64,000 nucleotides of DNA, taken from NCBI RefSeq assembly GCF_000023065.1, contig NC_012691.1:1222501-1286500 (forward strand). Reading direction: 5' to 3'. Each line of letters begins with the position of its first letter. Positions within the stretch are counted from its first letter, which is position 1. Under the pieces are notes generated by a model. That model was not told the DNA's origin. It did no database searches and was given only the letters and a program-made list of their open reading frames with translations. Shown here piece by piece: positions 19,582-28,341 of the stretch. Made by a program: the position numbers and the translations under genes. The DNA is from Tolumonas auensis DSM 9187. GTDB taxonomy: Bacteria; Pseudomonadota; Gammaproteobacteria; Enterobacterales; Aeromonadaceae.

Positions 19582-20145
19582 TTACCACAATTTAGACGAC
19601 CACCACACTCGGCCAAGCATCGTCACGCTGTCCTGGCGGTCTTCTCTGTTAAGAACTTCATCAGGGTAGTTATCTCGGTTGAATGATCTGATTAGCAAAC
19701 CACCATCTGAACGCTCGATCAGGATTTTTACCCGCAGTAAGTCACCATCGCGAATAGCATATGTATCGCTGTCTATTACCTTTGTCTTGCTGGTATCAAT
19801 GCCTACAAGGTCGCCGTCTTTAGCTACGGGCTCATGCTGTTCCTATCTGGCTACCTTGGCGCAGGTGGGGCTGACGCCCTGTTTATTCAGCGTGTAGCGG
19901 CGGAATGGCTGCTCGTATTTCTCAACGTCAACAATAGAGGGAGCCCCATTCCCGGCAAATAACTCAACACCAATCAACGGCACTGTTACGTACTCATTTT
20001 TATCTTGATCCATAGATTTCCACTCAACCGGGGTTAGCTTGCTTTCTAGCGCATTAGGTTCCGGCCCCTCTCCGGTAAGCAACCACTCAGGTTTTACCTG
20101 AAACACTTTGGCTAATTTACGGGGCAAAGATATTTTCCACGGGAT
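19582..20145 (-). pseudogene. Relic of a CI-like phage repressor (S24 peptidase type)
   Basis: The minus strand reads KLAKVFQVKPEWLLTGEGP (the end of an HTH domain), a linker, then an S24 autocleavage domain with EPVAKDGDLVGID, SDTYAIRDGDLLRVK and a normal C-terminus MLGRVWWSSKLW at a TAA. It is broken: the N-terminal HTH is missing, and a TAG near 19853 interrupts the domain. Around that stop, NSM (the expected catalytic Ser motif) appears in a shifted frame, so two compensating indels are likely. Not functional as a repressor. Confidence 0.75.
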
Positions 20146-20229
20146 AAAACATCATGAATTGGAAACAGTTTTGTGAGTTTTACCAGGTGGCAGTGATAAC
20201 AGGGTCCAGAATAAATGCTGACCCAAAAG

Positions 20230-20300
20230 AAAAGCCCCGTGCTGCATAACGCCGGGGCTTCAGATTATAAATTGGAGTTTATATTGCATTTTTTCTAACC
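20230..20300 (-). terminator. GCCCC hairpin unit, copy 1
   Basis: On the minus strand the stem AGCCCCG / CGGGGCT is followed by TTTCTTTT, so it is a minus-strand terminator. Just before it the strand has a conserved block (GGTTAG, A-rich, then ATAAACTCCAATTTATAATCT) that is shared with copy 2. Confidence 0.6.
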
Positions 20301-20440
20301 AAAAAACTGAACCATTAGATCAAGTGAATCCATTCGTGTGTATGTTCCGATGGAGGACATTCAGTCCTATTTAAAAGTAGTTGCTGAAAGCAAAAGGGTC
20401 AAATGATGGAAGGAGGGAAAAGCTACATGCATCACAAAAG

Positions 20441-20510
20441 AAAAGCCCCTGACTAAGAGGGGCGGGGCTCAAGATTGTAAACCGGAATTTATGGTGTTTT
20501 TTAACTAACC
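20441..20510 (-). terminator. GCCCC hairpin unit, copy 2
   Basis: Same organisation as copy 1: minus-strand GGTTAGTT, A-run, CATAAATTCCGGTTTACAATCT, then AGCCCCGCC / GGGGCT and TTTTCTTTT. Weaker relatives occur at 21233-21290 (with GTAAACCGGA on the plus strand) and 21411-21436. Confidence 0.6.
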
Positions 20511-20857
20511 AAGCGCGTCGTTCCATCGAGCCAAGAAATGCGATCAAGGGCACATTATTTTCCATGTGCCGGACGGGAAGTCCTCATTAAAGGTAGTCGC
20601 AGATATATAAGGCTTCAAATAAATAAGGCAAAAAATCCACTCTGTTAACAAGGAAATTTACCATGTGATAAACAGAAATGAGCGAGAACAAACGGCCCCT
20701 TCTGTCTCATCATTAGGGCTAAACCGACTTCTCGACACAGGTGTCCGGCTCCGTCACCGCAATTCTTCTCAGGAAAAGGCTAAAATTGTCAGTCAGCCGA
20801 GGATGCCCGGCGATTCTGTTTGCTATAACAAGATTAACTGGGTATCGGAGAGCAATA

Positions 20858-21208
20858 ATGATAGTCGGTATTGAGGCATTAACTCGAGAGCTTATTTCTC
20901 AGCATGACTGGATTTTCCCTGTTGTTAATGGAAAAAGAATAGGACATGCGATAGACATGGCCTCTGTTTATTCATTACATGGGATCAAAGTACTCATAGT
21001 CCATGGAACAAGCATTCTTGAGGTTGAAATTGAAATCGATTCTGTAGAAAACCGAGAAATGCTGCATGAAAAGATCCGAGCTTTACTTGAACAACCGCTT
21101 ATTTATCCGCCGTATCAACATGGTGATCAGAGCTTAACCGCTAATAGAAGAAAATACCCTAGTCTGGATAAATATAGGGCAATCATGAGTGATAAAACCG
21201 GAATGTGA
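20858..21208 (+). CDS. Small protein of unknown function
   Basis: 116 residues from an ATG with GGAG eight bases upstream. The composition is that of a soluble globular protein (MIVGIEALTRELISQHDW, HGIKVLIVHGTSILEVEIEI), and the frame continues upstream without a ribosome site. I do not recognise it. It lies alone in a region of phage relics, so it may be a cargo or phage accessory gene. Confidence 0.5.
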   Translation: MIVGIEALTRELISQHDWIFPVVNGKRIGHAIDMASVYSLHGIKVLIVHGTSILEVEIEIDSVENREMLHEKIRALLEQPLIYPPYQHGDQSLTANRRKYPSLDKYRAIMSDKTGM

Positions 21209-21913
21209 GTGAATCAAAATCAGCAGGCAAGAAAAAGCCCCATACATAGGTCGTCAGAGAGCGCGTATGAGGCTTTATACGTAAACCGGATTTCCAAGCG
21301 ATGCTACTTTTTATTGTGAGTTCTATTTAACGTTAGACCATACATCAAAATTTGCCAAAGATAGTCATTAACTACTTAGCTAGAATCCAAATTCACCAAG
21401 CATGAAAAAAGCCCCGAGCATGGTGTTGCTCGGGGCAAATCGGTTTTACGCATACGGGATAAGCTGCATTATCAGCTATGAGCAGACTACAGATTCAAAT
21501 GCGATAAGTCTAGTTCTATAAACGACGGAGAGAGGGTGATCATCTGTAGTATTTCGCGCAGCATAATGAGACGTAGAAAATTAGAGCACTAGACTTTGAC
21601 CTGTCCTGACAATAGTGGAGCTCACATTTCTTAGGGTACCCAGCGTGAAAATGACCTGCAGATTAGGAAAACGGCAGAAGAAATTGACTAATCAGGCAGC
21701 GCTTCCTGCAGCAGATGGCGATAATGATCCTGTTGCTCGGGAGAGTAGAGATAGAGCATGGACTGATCCTCATGATCGGGTAATCAATAGAATTATAAAA
21801 ACATAATCATCACGACAGTTTCATACATGATTTTACATATTTAATGTATTCCTGATGACTTTTATAGATATATTTAATATCCTATTGAATCCATACCTTT
21901 GTATCAGGTGAAG
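21209..21913. other. Non-coding stretch before the polysaccharide operon
   Basis: 705 bases with no supported gene. A GCCCC-type hairpin lies near 21233, and a perfect one at 21411-21436. A 63-codon frame at 21615 has no ribosome site and low-complexity composition. The last 100 bases are very AT-rich and probably contain the operon promoter, but no clear -35/-10 pair was chosen. Confidence 0.4.
21411..21436 (-). terminator. Minus-strand rho-independent terminator
   Basis: A perfect 10-bp stem GCCCCGAGCA / TGCTCGGGGC with a 6-base loop is followed on the minus strand by TTTTTT. No minus-strand gene is recognised to its right. Confidence 0.7.
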
Positions 21914-23260
21914 ATGAAGTTTTTTCTGTTGGGACGTCAGACGTCAAATCCTATTCTGAATCGCTTGCCGGCTATGTCTCATCTCTCTTCATTACCTGAT
22001 GCAGTTGATGAGCCATCTTGCTTTATCCTCAATCTGGATGATCCGGTGCAGCAGGATCAGTTATTGGTACAGATCAGGAAGCACCCCCGCTGGTTTGCTT
22101 TTCCGGTTTTCACCGTTCAGCCAAGTCAGCTGTCTGCGTATTTATCGGATGGCAATATCCCGGATGATCTCCAGATCAGGATAGAACAATTTGCACAGCG
22201 ATATCAGATATTAAAAGTTGATCCGGAAAAGGGGATCACCGAACGTTTACTGACCTATCTCTGGCTATGGCAGGGACGTTCGCTGAGTGCCAAGCCACAC
22301 CCGGAGAGTGCCCGGCTGTATGATTATCCGCTGGCTGCGCTCTGGGTTGATCAGGATAACGAACTGTTCCCCTGGCTCCATTCGCTGGAACGTGAAGGAC
22401 TCATCGAAGGAGCGACGCTGGTTGATCGGGTTCGTTATTGTTCTGTTTGTCACAGCGGCCATCTGAATTATGTCGAATCCTGCCCGGAATGCGGCAGTAT
22501 TGATGTGGCGGCTGAATCGGCCTTGCATTGTTTTGCTTGCGGGCATGTTGCTACTCAGGCTGATTTTTTACACGCCGGGCATCTTTCCTGTCCTAATTGC
22601 CTGAGTCAGTTGCGGCATATTGGTGTGGATTACGATCGTCCGCTGGAAAACTATCGCTGCCATAGTTGTGATGCGTTATTTACAGATGGTGTCGTAAAGG
22701 TCCGCTGTCTGGAAAGCGGGCATGAGCAAACACCGGAACAGTTGATTATGCGTGCCATCCGGCATTACAAGCTGACAGACAGTGGTGTGATGTATATGCG
22801 TAATGGTGCGCTGCGGGATCTGATCCCGGAATGGGTTGGCGGTCACGTCGCAGAAGAACATTTTTACTGGTTATTGCTCTGGCAAAACAAACTCGCATTA
22901 CGTCATCAGAACTCACATCTGGTCGTTGCACTTCGTTTTACTGAGTTAGGTGCTGTGATTTATCAATTGGGCGAGGCGGAGGCCATTACCCGTATTGATG
23001 CGCTGACTCAGCGTTTGCAGTCGGTAATGCGGCACACCGATGTTTGTTGCCACTACCGGGATGATGTGTTGCTGTTCTTTTTACCCAATACACCCGCGGA
23101 TCACGAGAGTGTGATTACAAATAAACTCAAATCATTAGGTGAAGAGCAGATAACGCATAATCTGCAGCTTGATTTCAGACTGCGTGCTTTGCCTGATCCA
23201 CAGTTAGATGATGATGCAGCAATCTGGATCCAGCAGTTACTCGGGGAATTTACTTCGTGA
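21914..23260 (+). CDS. TackOD1-like zinc-finger protein with degenerate GGDEF domain
   Basis: 448 residues. The first 150 resemble a receiver-like or sensor domain without a clear phosphoacceptor. Residues about 180-270 carry four CxxC-type pairs (CSVCHSG, CPECGS, CFACGH, CPNCLS, CHSCDA), the pattern of the TackOD1 output domain. The C-terminal 150 have the layout of a GGDEF domain, but the signature is replaced by HYRDDVLLFF, so no cyclase activity is expected; it may bind c-di-GMP or be purely structural. It is translationally coupled (GTGA) to the polysaccharide synthase, which suggests it controls synthesis. Confidence 0.72.
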   Translation: MKFFLLGRQTSNPILNRLPAMSHLSSLPDAVDEPSCFILNLDDPVQQDQLLVQIRKHPRWFAFPVFTVQPSQLSAYLSDGNIPDDLQIRIEQFAQRYQILKVDPEKGITERLLTYLWLWQGRSLSAKPHPESARLYDYPLAALWVDQDNELFPWLHSLEREGLIEGATLVDRVRYCSVCHSGHLNYVESCPECGSIDVAAESALHCFACGHVATQADFLHAGHLSCPNCLSQLRHIGVDYDRPLENYRCHSCDALFTDGVVKVRCLESGHEQTPEQLIMRAIRHYKLTDSGVMYMRNGALRDLIPEWVGGHVAEEHFYWLLLWQNKLALRHQNSHLVVALRFTELGAVIYQLGEAEAITRIDALTQRLQSVMRHTDVCCHYRDDVLLFFLPNTPADHESVITNKLKSLGEEQITHNLQLDFRLRALPDPQLDDDAAIWIQQLLGEFTS

Positions 23261-24588
23261 GTGAGCAACTGCTGATCATCAGTTATTTTTTTCTGCAGTT
23301 TAAACATACGTTATTATCGGATCTTTCGGCTGTTGCATTATTTCTGCCGATGTTTCTGATATTTGATGTGCCGCTGAGTCTGATGGTGCTATTGGGCATA
23401 GGCCACTGGTTCTGGCGTAAACATCATGAGCAGGAAAAACCGTATTACAGTCCGCTGGTTACCTGTGGGATCGCCTGTTACAGCGAAGGTGAGGATATAA
23501 AAAAGACCATTCTGACCCTGTGTGAACAGGTATACAGTGGTCATATTGAAATTATTGTTGTGGTTGATGGTGCCAGCATTAATAAAGCCACCTATCAGGC
23601 CGCGCTAGAATGCCGGGAGATCGTGGCGCGTTATGCTCGCCGGAAGTTAATCATTTTACCGAAATGGCAGCGTGGGGGACGGGTTTCGTCGTCGAATGCG
23701 GCGTTGAATATTGCGAAAGGCGAGTTGTTTTTCGCTTTAGATGCGGACACTTCATTTGATAATAATACGGTCAGTCAGATAGTGCAGGAATTTACCGATC
23801 CGAATGTTCCGGCTGTTGGCGGTTCATTACGGGTCAGAAATGACAACGTAAGTCTGGTTTCCCGTATGCAGGCTCTGGAATATATGATTTCATTGCAAGG
23901 GGCGAAAACCGGACTGGCAGAATGGAATGTAATCAATAATATTTCAGGTGCTTTTGGTGCATTCCGTACGAAATTTGTTCGGCAAATCGGCGGATGGGAT
24001 ACGCATTCGGGTGAAGATTTGGATATTACGTTACGTATCAAGCAGTATATGGCCAGACACCCCGAGTTAAGAATTCCTTTTGCGGCGCATGCCATGGGCT
24101 ATACGGATGCGCCAACCACAGCCAAATCTTTGTTTATGCAAAGAATAAGATGGGATGGTGATCTTTGTTTCCTTTATCTCCGAAAACATAAGCAGGGGCT
24201 TTCTCCCCGGTTGTTAGGCTGGAAAAATTATATCTCGACTGTGTTATATGGTGTTGTTCAGAATATACTTCTGCCATATCTGGTCGTTTTTTATACCCTG
24301 TGGGTTTTCTTTAATTATCCTGCACAGGTCGTGTGTGCCGGATTTGCCATTCAGTATTTATGTTATTTGTTTTTTACTGTATTACATTTTCTGGTTTTTT
24401 TGATCGCTGTTTCCAAGCACCCGACAAAAGATATCCATTATTTTAAATGGTTACCGTTTTATCCGATATACGGTTTTATTATGCGCATAGTGAATGCCAT
24501 TGCTGTATTAAATGAACAAATTCGACGTAGTCATGAAGAAAGTAACATGGCACCGTGGTGGGTGTTGAAAAGAGGAAAACGTTTCTGA
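23257..24588 (+). CDS. Processive GT2 polysaccharide synthase (BcsA/BgsA-like)
   Basis: 443 residues. Motifs of inverting processive GT2 synthases are in order: VVVDGAS, FALDADTSFD (DxD), SGEDLDITLR (catalytic Asp region, TED equivalent), and QRIRWDGD (Q-x-x-R-W). Two hydrophobic segments precede the catalytic domain and about four follow it (PYLVVFYTLWVFF onward). No PilZ domain is present. The GTG start overlaps the stop of the TackOD1-like gene. Beta-linked hexose polymer synthesis at the inner membrane is expected; the downstream GH16 gene hints at a beta-1,3 or mixed beta-1,3/1,4-glucan. The product is inference. Confidence 0.87.
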   Translation: MSEQLLIISYFFLQFKHTLLSDLSAVALFLPMFLIFDVPLSLMVLLGIGHWFWRKHHEQEKPYYSPLVTCGIACYSEGEDIKKTILTLCEQVYSGHIEIIVVVDGASINKATYQAALECREIVARYARRKLIILPKWQRGGRVSSSNAALNIAKGELFFALDADTSFDNNTVSQIVQEFTDPNVPAVGGSLRVRNDNVSLVSRMQALEYMISLQGAKTGLAEWNVINNISGAFGAFRTKFVRQIGGWDTHSGEDLDITLRIKQYMARHPELRIPFAAHAMGYTDAPTTAKSLFMQRIRWDGDLCFLYLRKHKQGLSPRLLGWKNYISTVLYGVVQNILLPYLVVFYTLWVFFNYPAQVVCAGFAIQYLCYLFFTVLHFLVFLIAVSKHPTKDIHYFKWLPFYPIYGFIMRIVNAIAVLNEQIRRSHEESNMAPWWVLKRGKRF

Positions 24589-24589
24589 T

Positions 24590-25663
24590 ATGAAAATTAA
24601 ATTTCATCTCGATAAGCAAAAAAATCCTGCACAGCATGGCGGTGTAAAAATCAATTATGGTGCGGGAAAACGAATAGCATTTCGTTTGCGCTGGTATCTG
24701 ATTTTGTTCTTAATTATAAGTCCGGTGCTTATTTTTGTCTGGTATATCACCAAAGACAAAGTAATTGTGGAATCGCCGGGTATTCTGACTACGGAGCCTT
24801 TAACTCTTCAAATGAGTCAGGACGCAGTTATATCTGCTGTAAATATCAAACAGGGACAGCATGTTAAGCAGGGGAATTTACTTATTTCTCTGGAAAAGCC
24901 AGCATTACAGGCTGAAATTAAACAACTGGAAGAGAACATTCAATCCTTAGATAAAACCTTGTCTGAAGAGTGGAATAAACAAGAGATATTATTAAAGCAA
25001 AAAGTGAGTGTTGCTGAGAGAGATCTGAAAGAAAAAAATGATTTATATCGGAAATATATGGGTTTTAATGAGCATGGTCTGCTGCAGCTTGAACAGTGGG
25101 CCAATGTAAGCCAGCTGAGAGTCAATGCGGAATTATTGCTGCTGGAAAGTAACCGTAATTTACATGCTTTAAATCAAGATAAAATCAGTGGTGGTGCAGC
25201 CCAGTATCTGAATGAACTGAAATTACGTTTACAACTCCTGAAAGCCAGACAAGCCGAATTACAGTTAATGGCGCCCATGGATGGTGAAGTTAAAGATGTG
25301 CTGGTACAGCAGGGTATGACTATCCAGAGTGGTGAGCCGCTGATGCTCTATGCTATCCGTTCACAGCCTGTGGTGATGGCTTATCTGACTCCGTCAGAGG
25401 TGCAGTTTTCCGGTATCGGACAGCAGGCCACAGTGACATTGCCCGGCGGTGAAACGATAGCGGCGACGGTCAGTGAACCGACTAAAATTACCGAGAAGGT
25501 ACCGACACAGCTATCCGGCCCGTTTGATAACAACAAATCTGCATTAAAGGTGGTATTAAAACTGGAGCACATGCCGGCACAGGTCATTGAAGGTTTATCG
25601 GTATCGGTACGTTTTCATTACACCAAAAGCAATTTGTGGTCGCATATCCGCAATATATTCTGA
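24590..25663 (+). CDS. HlyD-like membrane-fusion protein for polysaccharide export
   Basis: 357 residues, starting one base after the synthase stop. One transmembrane segment at about 35-53 (WYLILFLIISPVLIFVW) is followed by a lipoyl-like half (VNIKQGQHVKQGNLLISLE), a long coiled coil (about 100-215), the second lipoyl half (MAPMDGEVKDVLVQQGMTIQSGEPL) and beta-barrel. This is the adaptor family also seen beside alginate (Alg44), and bgsBA mixed-linkage glucan synthases. It would link the synthase to the cell envelope for secretion. Confidence 0.85.
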   Translation: MKIKFHLDKQKNPAQHGGVKINYGAGKRIAFRLRWYLILFLIISPVLIFVWYITKDKVIVESPGILTTEPLTLQMSQDAVISAVNIKQGQHVKQGNLLISLEKPALQAEIKQLEENIQSLDKTLSEEWNKQEILLKQKVSVAERDLKEKNDLYRKYMGFNEHGLLQLEQWANVSQLRVNAELLLLESNRNLHALNQDKISGGAAQYLNELKLRLQLLKARQAELQLMAPMDGEVKDVLVQQGMTIQSGEPLMLYAIRSQPVVMAYLTPSEVQFSGIGQQATVTLPGGETIAATVSEPTKITEKVPTQLSGPFDNNKSALKVVLKLEHMPAQVIEGLSVSVRFHYTKSNLWSHIRNIF

Positions 25664-25709
25664 TGAGGTGGCCGGATAATTTCATATTTCACAACAATGT
25701 ACGGAGACA

Positions 25710-26477
25710 ATGATGCAGATACAAAAAAGATATGGATGGTTATGGCTGTTGGTTGTGTGGTGTTTCATGGGAACTGCGGCAGCTAAAACGCTGACGTTTG
25801 CCGGTGAGCAATGGGAAGTGAAAAACGGCATTGCAGCACCGGGACCCAATAACTGGAGTGAAGATAACGCGTGGGTGGATGAGCTCGGGCAGTTACATTT
25901 AAAGATCAGTTATCTGAACGGCACCTGGTACAGTGCGGAAGTTTATCAACTGACCAATAAAGGCTTTGGTAATTATGAATGGCATGTCAGTGGTCAGTTA
26001 GATCAATTTGATGAAAATGTCATTCTTGGTTTGTTTCATTACCAGGGCCCGGACGGACAGAATGAAATTGATATCGAAATGGCTAAGTGGGGCGATGCGT
26101 CCGCACCATTAGGTAATTTTACGGTTTATCCGGCTTCATCAACGCTGCCTCTGGTAACACAGACTTTTAATGTGAATCCGACCGGATTGGATACAATTCA
26201 ACGTTATAGCTGGCGTAGTAATGCTGTTTGCTTCCAGATGTTTAATGATAACGGCAGTGATGAACCCGCACTCAGTGACAACATTGCCAGCTGGCAATTT
26301 GCACCGAAAAACTACAGGAAAGCGATCCCGCAGATAACGATGCCGCTGCATATCAACTTATGGTTACGACAGGGGTTGGCACCGACAAATGGTCAGGAAG
26401 TAGAAGTAGTTATTAAGCGGTTTAGTTTTACACCAAGCCAGGATGTACCGACTGACACAGCATCATGGTGCCAGTAG
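25710..26477 (+). CDS. Secreted GH16 beta-glucanase
   Basis: 255 residues with a cleavable signal peptide (WLLVVWCFMGTAAA-K). The GH16 active site is NEIDIEMAKWG (E-x-D-x-E, nucleophile and acid/base), preceded by GLFHYQGPDG, typical of lichenase-like enzymes. It should cut beta-1,3/1,4-glucan or a related glucan in the periplasm or outside. As the last gene of the synthesis operon it probably trims or releases the polymer. The 46-base gap from the membrane-fusion gene contains a ribosome site (ACGGAGACA). Confidence 0.88.
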   Translation: MMQIQKRYGWLWLLVVWCFMGTAAAKTLTFAGEQWEVKNGIAAPGPNNWSEDNAWVDELGQLHLKISYLNGTWYSAEVYQLTNKGFGNYEWHVSGQLDQFDENVILGLFHYQGPDGQNEIDIEMAKWGDASAPLGNFTVYPASSTLPLVTQTFNVNPTGLDTIQRYSWRSNAVCFQMFNDNGSDEPALSDNIASWQFAPKNYRKAIPQITMPLHINLWLRQGLAPTNGQEVEVVIKRFSFTPSQDVPTDTASWCQ

Positions 26478-26487
26478 GTTATCGGTT

Positions 26488-26650
26488 TTAAGCCAGTACT
26501 TTCAGTGCTGCGTTGTAGTTTGGTTCGTGAGTAATTTCCATTCACCAGTTCTGCATGCAGCACTTTATCTTCTTCATCCAGCACCACCCCGGCACGGGCA
26601 GTCAGGCTAGTCAGAACGTGATTGGAATGAATGGTATTAATTGGTTGATA
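26488..26650 (-). pseudogene. tpx: C-terminal relic of thiol peroxidase (tpx)
   Basis: The minus strand reads LTARAGVVLDEEDKVLHAELVNG, then after a one-base frame shift EITHEPNYNAALKVLA and a stop at 26488. This is the C-terminus of Tpx. The catalytic N-terminal part is absent. It is a scar left by an insertion or deletion. Confidence 0.75.
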
Positions 26651-26654
26651 TATA

Positions 26655-26958
26655 TCAGCTGACGGCTTTGTTCCCATTCATAAGCTCGTTTATACAAACC
26701 TGAATTTGATTTCGGCCAGATCGCTTTGCCAGATAAAGCGCACTATCGGCTGCATTAATAGCAGAGTCTAAGTTTGAATTTGTTGATGATGTAGCAATAC
26801 CAATACTAACGGTCACATGGATCTGGTTTCCTTGGGTGATTACTTCTCGGGATTCAATTTGCCGCCTGACTCGTTCCGCCCAGTTTCGCGCCTGCTGTAA
26901 ATCACAATCGATTAATGCAACCACAAACTCTTCACCACCATAGCGAGTTTGTATGCAG
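26655..26958 (-). pseudogene. C-terminal relic of a diguanylate cyclase
   Basis: The minus strand gives TRYGGEEFVVALIDCDLQQ, VTVSIGIAT and ADSALYLAKRSGRNQIQV, the C-terminal two thirds of an active-type GGDEF domain. The sequence stops matching just before RYGGEEF, so the N-terminal half including the metal-binding Asp is lost. Not an active cyclase. It abuts the tpx relic. Confidence 0.8.
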
Positions 26959-27056
26959 ATGGGGTGATTTGGCAATCAGTGTTCACATAGAAGAAATCAG
27001 AGATAGCCAGGACGTAAGCTCGGGTTAATCTGTCTACCACAAGGAAGGAAAGATAA

Positions 27057-27677
27057 ATGATTCTGATTATTGAACATAGTTCGACAGATTTTGAGTTCGG
27101 GACACAGCGAAATTACCTGCTTCTGCAGGATGAAAGTGAGATCACGACGGAGTTACTTACAAAAGCAGAAATCGTTTTGCTGATCAACCCTGAATTCCGT
27201 CAATTGATTGAGGTGCGGCATACCCGATTCAGAATGAAAGATGTGTATGTTGCCCTGAATGAAAATTGTCCGGATGATGTTAGGTACTATGCGGAACGTT
27301 ACGGGTACTGTCTACTGAGTTTTTCGTCTGCAAATGAAGCATATTTCATTAACTCCATACTGGCCGTTTTTCATGCTCGTATCAGTTTTGGTGCGGATGT
27401 AAATGATTTCAGAAAAATGATGGAGGGACCAGGTAGGGTTGAATACCGTCATGTGATGACACCGAGCCTAGAAGAAGAGATTGTACAGATAAAACCTGCA
27501 CGGCAAACGACATCAATCCTGACGACATTGTTTTATAATGAGTCGTATTCATTTGATGCTATTGATCGGTTGTCTGTGAAGCTGAAAGAGCATTTTTCAA
27601 CTGTAAACATCGTGTCTGTGTTTACGGAAAGTGAAGATCAGCCTGTGTCTTTAGGGTTGTTTCTGGCGATCGAATAA
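27057..27677 (+). CDS. Unknown family A protein (paralogue of the gene at 41586)
   Basis: 206 residues with an excellent ribosome site (AAGGAAGGAAAG). It is collinear with the 204-residue protein at 41586: both start M-I/M-LIIE, share a VYVAL strand, SILAVFHARISFGADVNDFRK versus AMLSVFNAKRSFGADLADIRK, LFYNESYSF versus VFYDAAFSF, and end SLGLFLAIE/LD. I know no named family. The C-terminal half resembles the FtsZ/tubulin C-terminal domain layout (T7-loop-like FGADxxDxRK, then beta strands ending in LxLAI), without an obvious tubulin GTP-binding motif. That comparison is inference. Confidence 0.7.
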   Translation: MILIIEHSSTDFEFGTQRNYLLLQDESEITTELLTKAEIVLLINPEFRQLIEVRHTRFRMKDVYVALNENCPDDVRYYAERYGYCLLSFSSANEAYFINSILAVFHARISFGADVNDFRKMMEGPGRVEYRHVMTPSLEEEIVQIKPARQTTSILTTLFYNESYSFDAIDRLSVKLKEHFSTVNIVSVFTESEDQPVSLGLFLAIE

Positions 27678-27722
27678 TAAGCTGTTTAGTTGATAGTTAC
27701 TGGTATCGGATAGGGATATAAA

Positions 27723-28259
27723 ATGCAAGTCATCATTAATTAAGAGAAAATCGATCAAATTAACCGTCTACACGACATTCTGAAATCTGAAGGGTTCAGT
27801 GATGTCGTTCAGAAGCACAATGCTAAAAGAAGTAGTGATTGTTATACCTACATTACAAAAGAGCTGTTCAACGGGTTAACGATTATGATTTTTACCAGCC
27901 ATGGGAATAAGGCTGAATTAAAAGTGGAATTGTCGGTCAGAGGAAAAAATCCAACATCCAAACGTGTTCTGGCGAATATAACGCATAAGGCGAATCAGCT
28001 GGTTCAAGAGCAACAGCTATCAGGTTTTGAGGCGCTGATCGTGGACTACATTCAACCGAAAAGTGAACGATATCGTCAGAGTTATGAGATCAATAAGGTT
28101 GTTTTTCAATCACCAGCAGGGGCAGTAGAGCCTGTTGGTACAACGCAGCCTTACTCAGGCTATTGCATGCAACTGGCAAAATATAACAAAGGATGCCAGG
28201 AGCGAGAGATTCCTTATGTAGTTGCTCAGTTGACGAGACTGCTTGAATTTCTGCGCTGA
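27723..28259 (+). pseudogene. Unknown protein gene interrupted by an early TAA
   Basis: An ATG at 27723 with AGGGATAT upstream opens MQVIIN, then TAA at 27741-27743; the same frame continues EKIDQINRLHDILKSEG and onward to 28259 without another stop (178 codons in all). The downstream part is clearly protein-like. Either a point mutation broke the gene, translation restarts at a weak codon, or the stop is read through. It follows family A gene 27057 by 45 bases. No family recognised. Confidence 0.6.
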
Positions 28260-28341
28260 GTATAGAAGATTAATTTATCTGTCAGCGGGGCTCGTTTTGG
28301 TGCGTTCGCTGACAAAGATTGGCATGCACTAGTAAATCATT

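Larger units (their letters stand above)
20146..20857. other. Non-coding stretch with minus-strand terminators
   Basis: 712 bases with no convincing gene. It holds two similar GCCCC hairpin units (20230-20300 and 20441-20510). A 64-codon minus-strand frame at 20371-20565 has no clear support but would begin 55 bases upstream (in its own direction) of the second hairpin. Confidence 0.4.

Noticed and set aside
20371-20565. 64-codon minus-strand frame starting MENNVPLIAFLGSM
   Set aside because: No ribosome site, and it runs through the GCCCC hairpin; it may be a tiny phage gene but evidence is too weak.
21615-21806. 63-codon plus-strand frame
   Set aside because: No ribosome site and a charged low-complexity composition without similarity to anything I know.
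26655-26958. Functional diguanylate cyclase serving the polysaccharide operon
   Set aside because: The domain begins at RYGGEEF and lacks the upstream metal-binding half, so it cannot be active.
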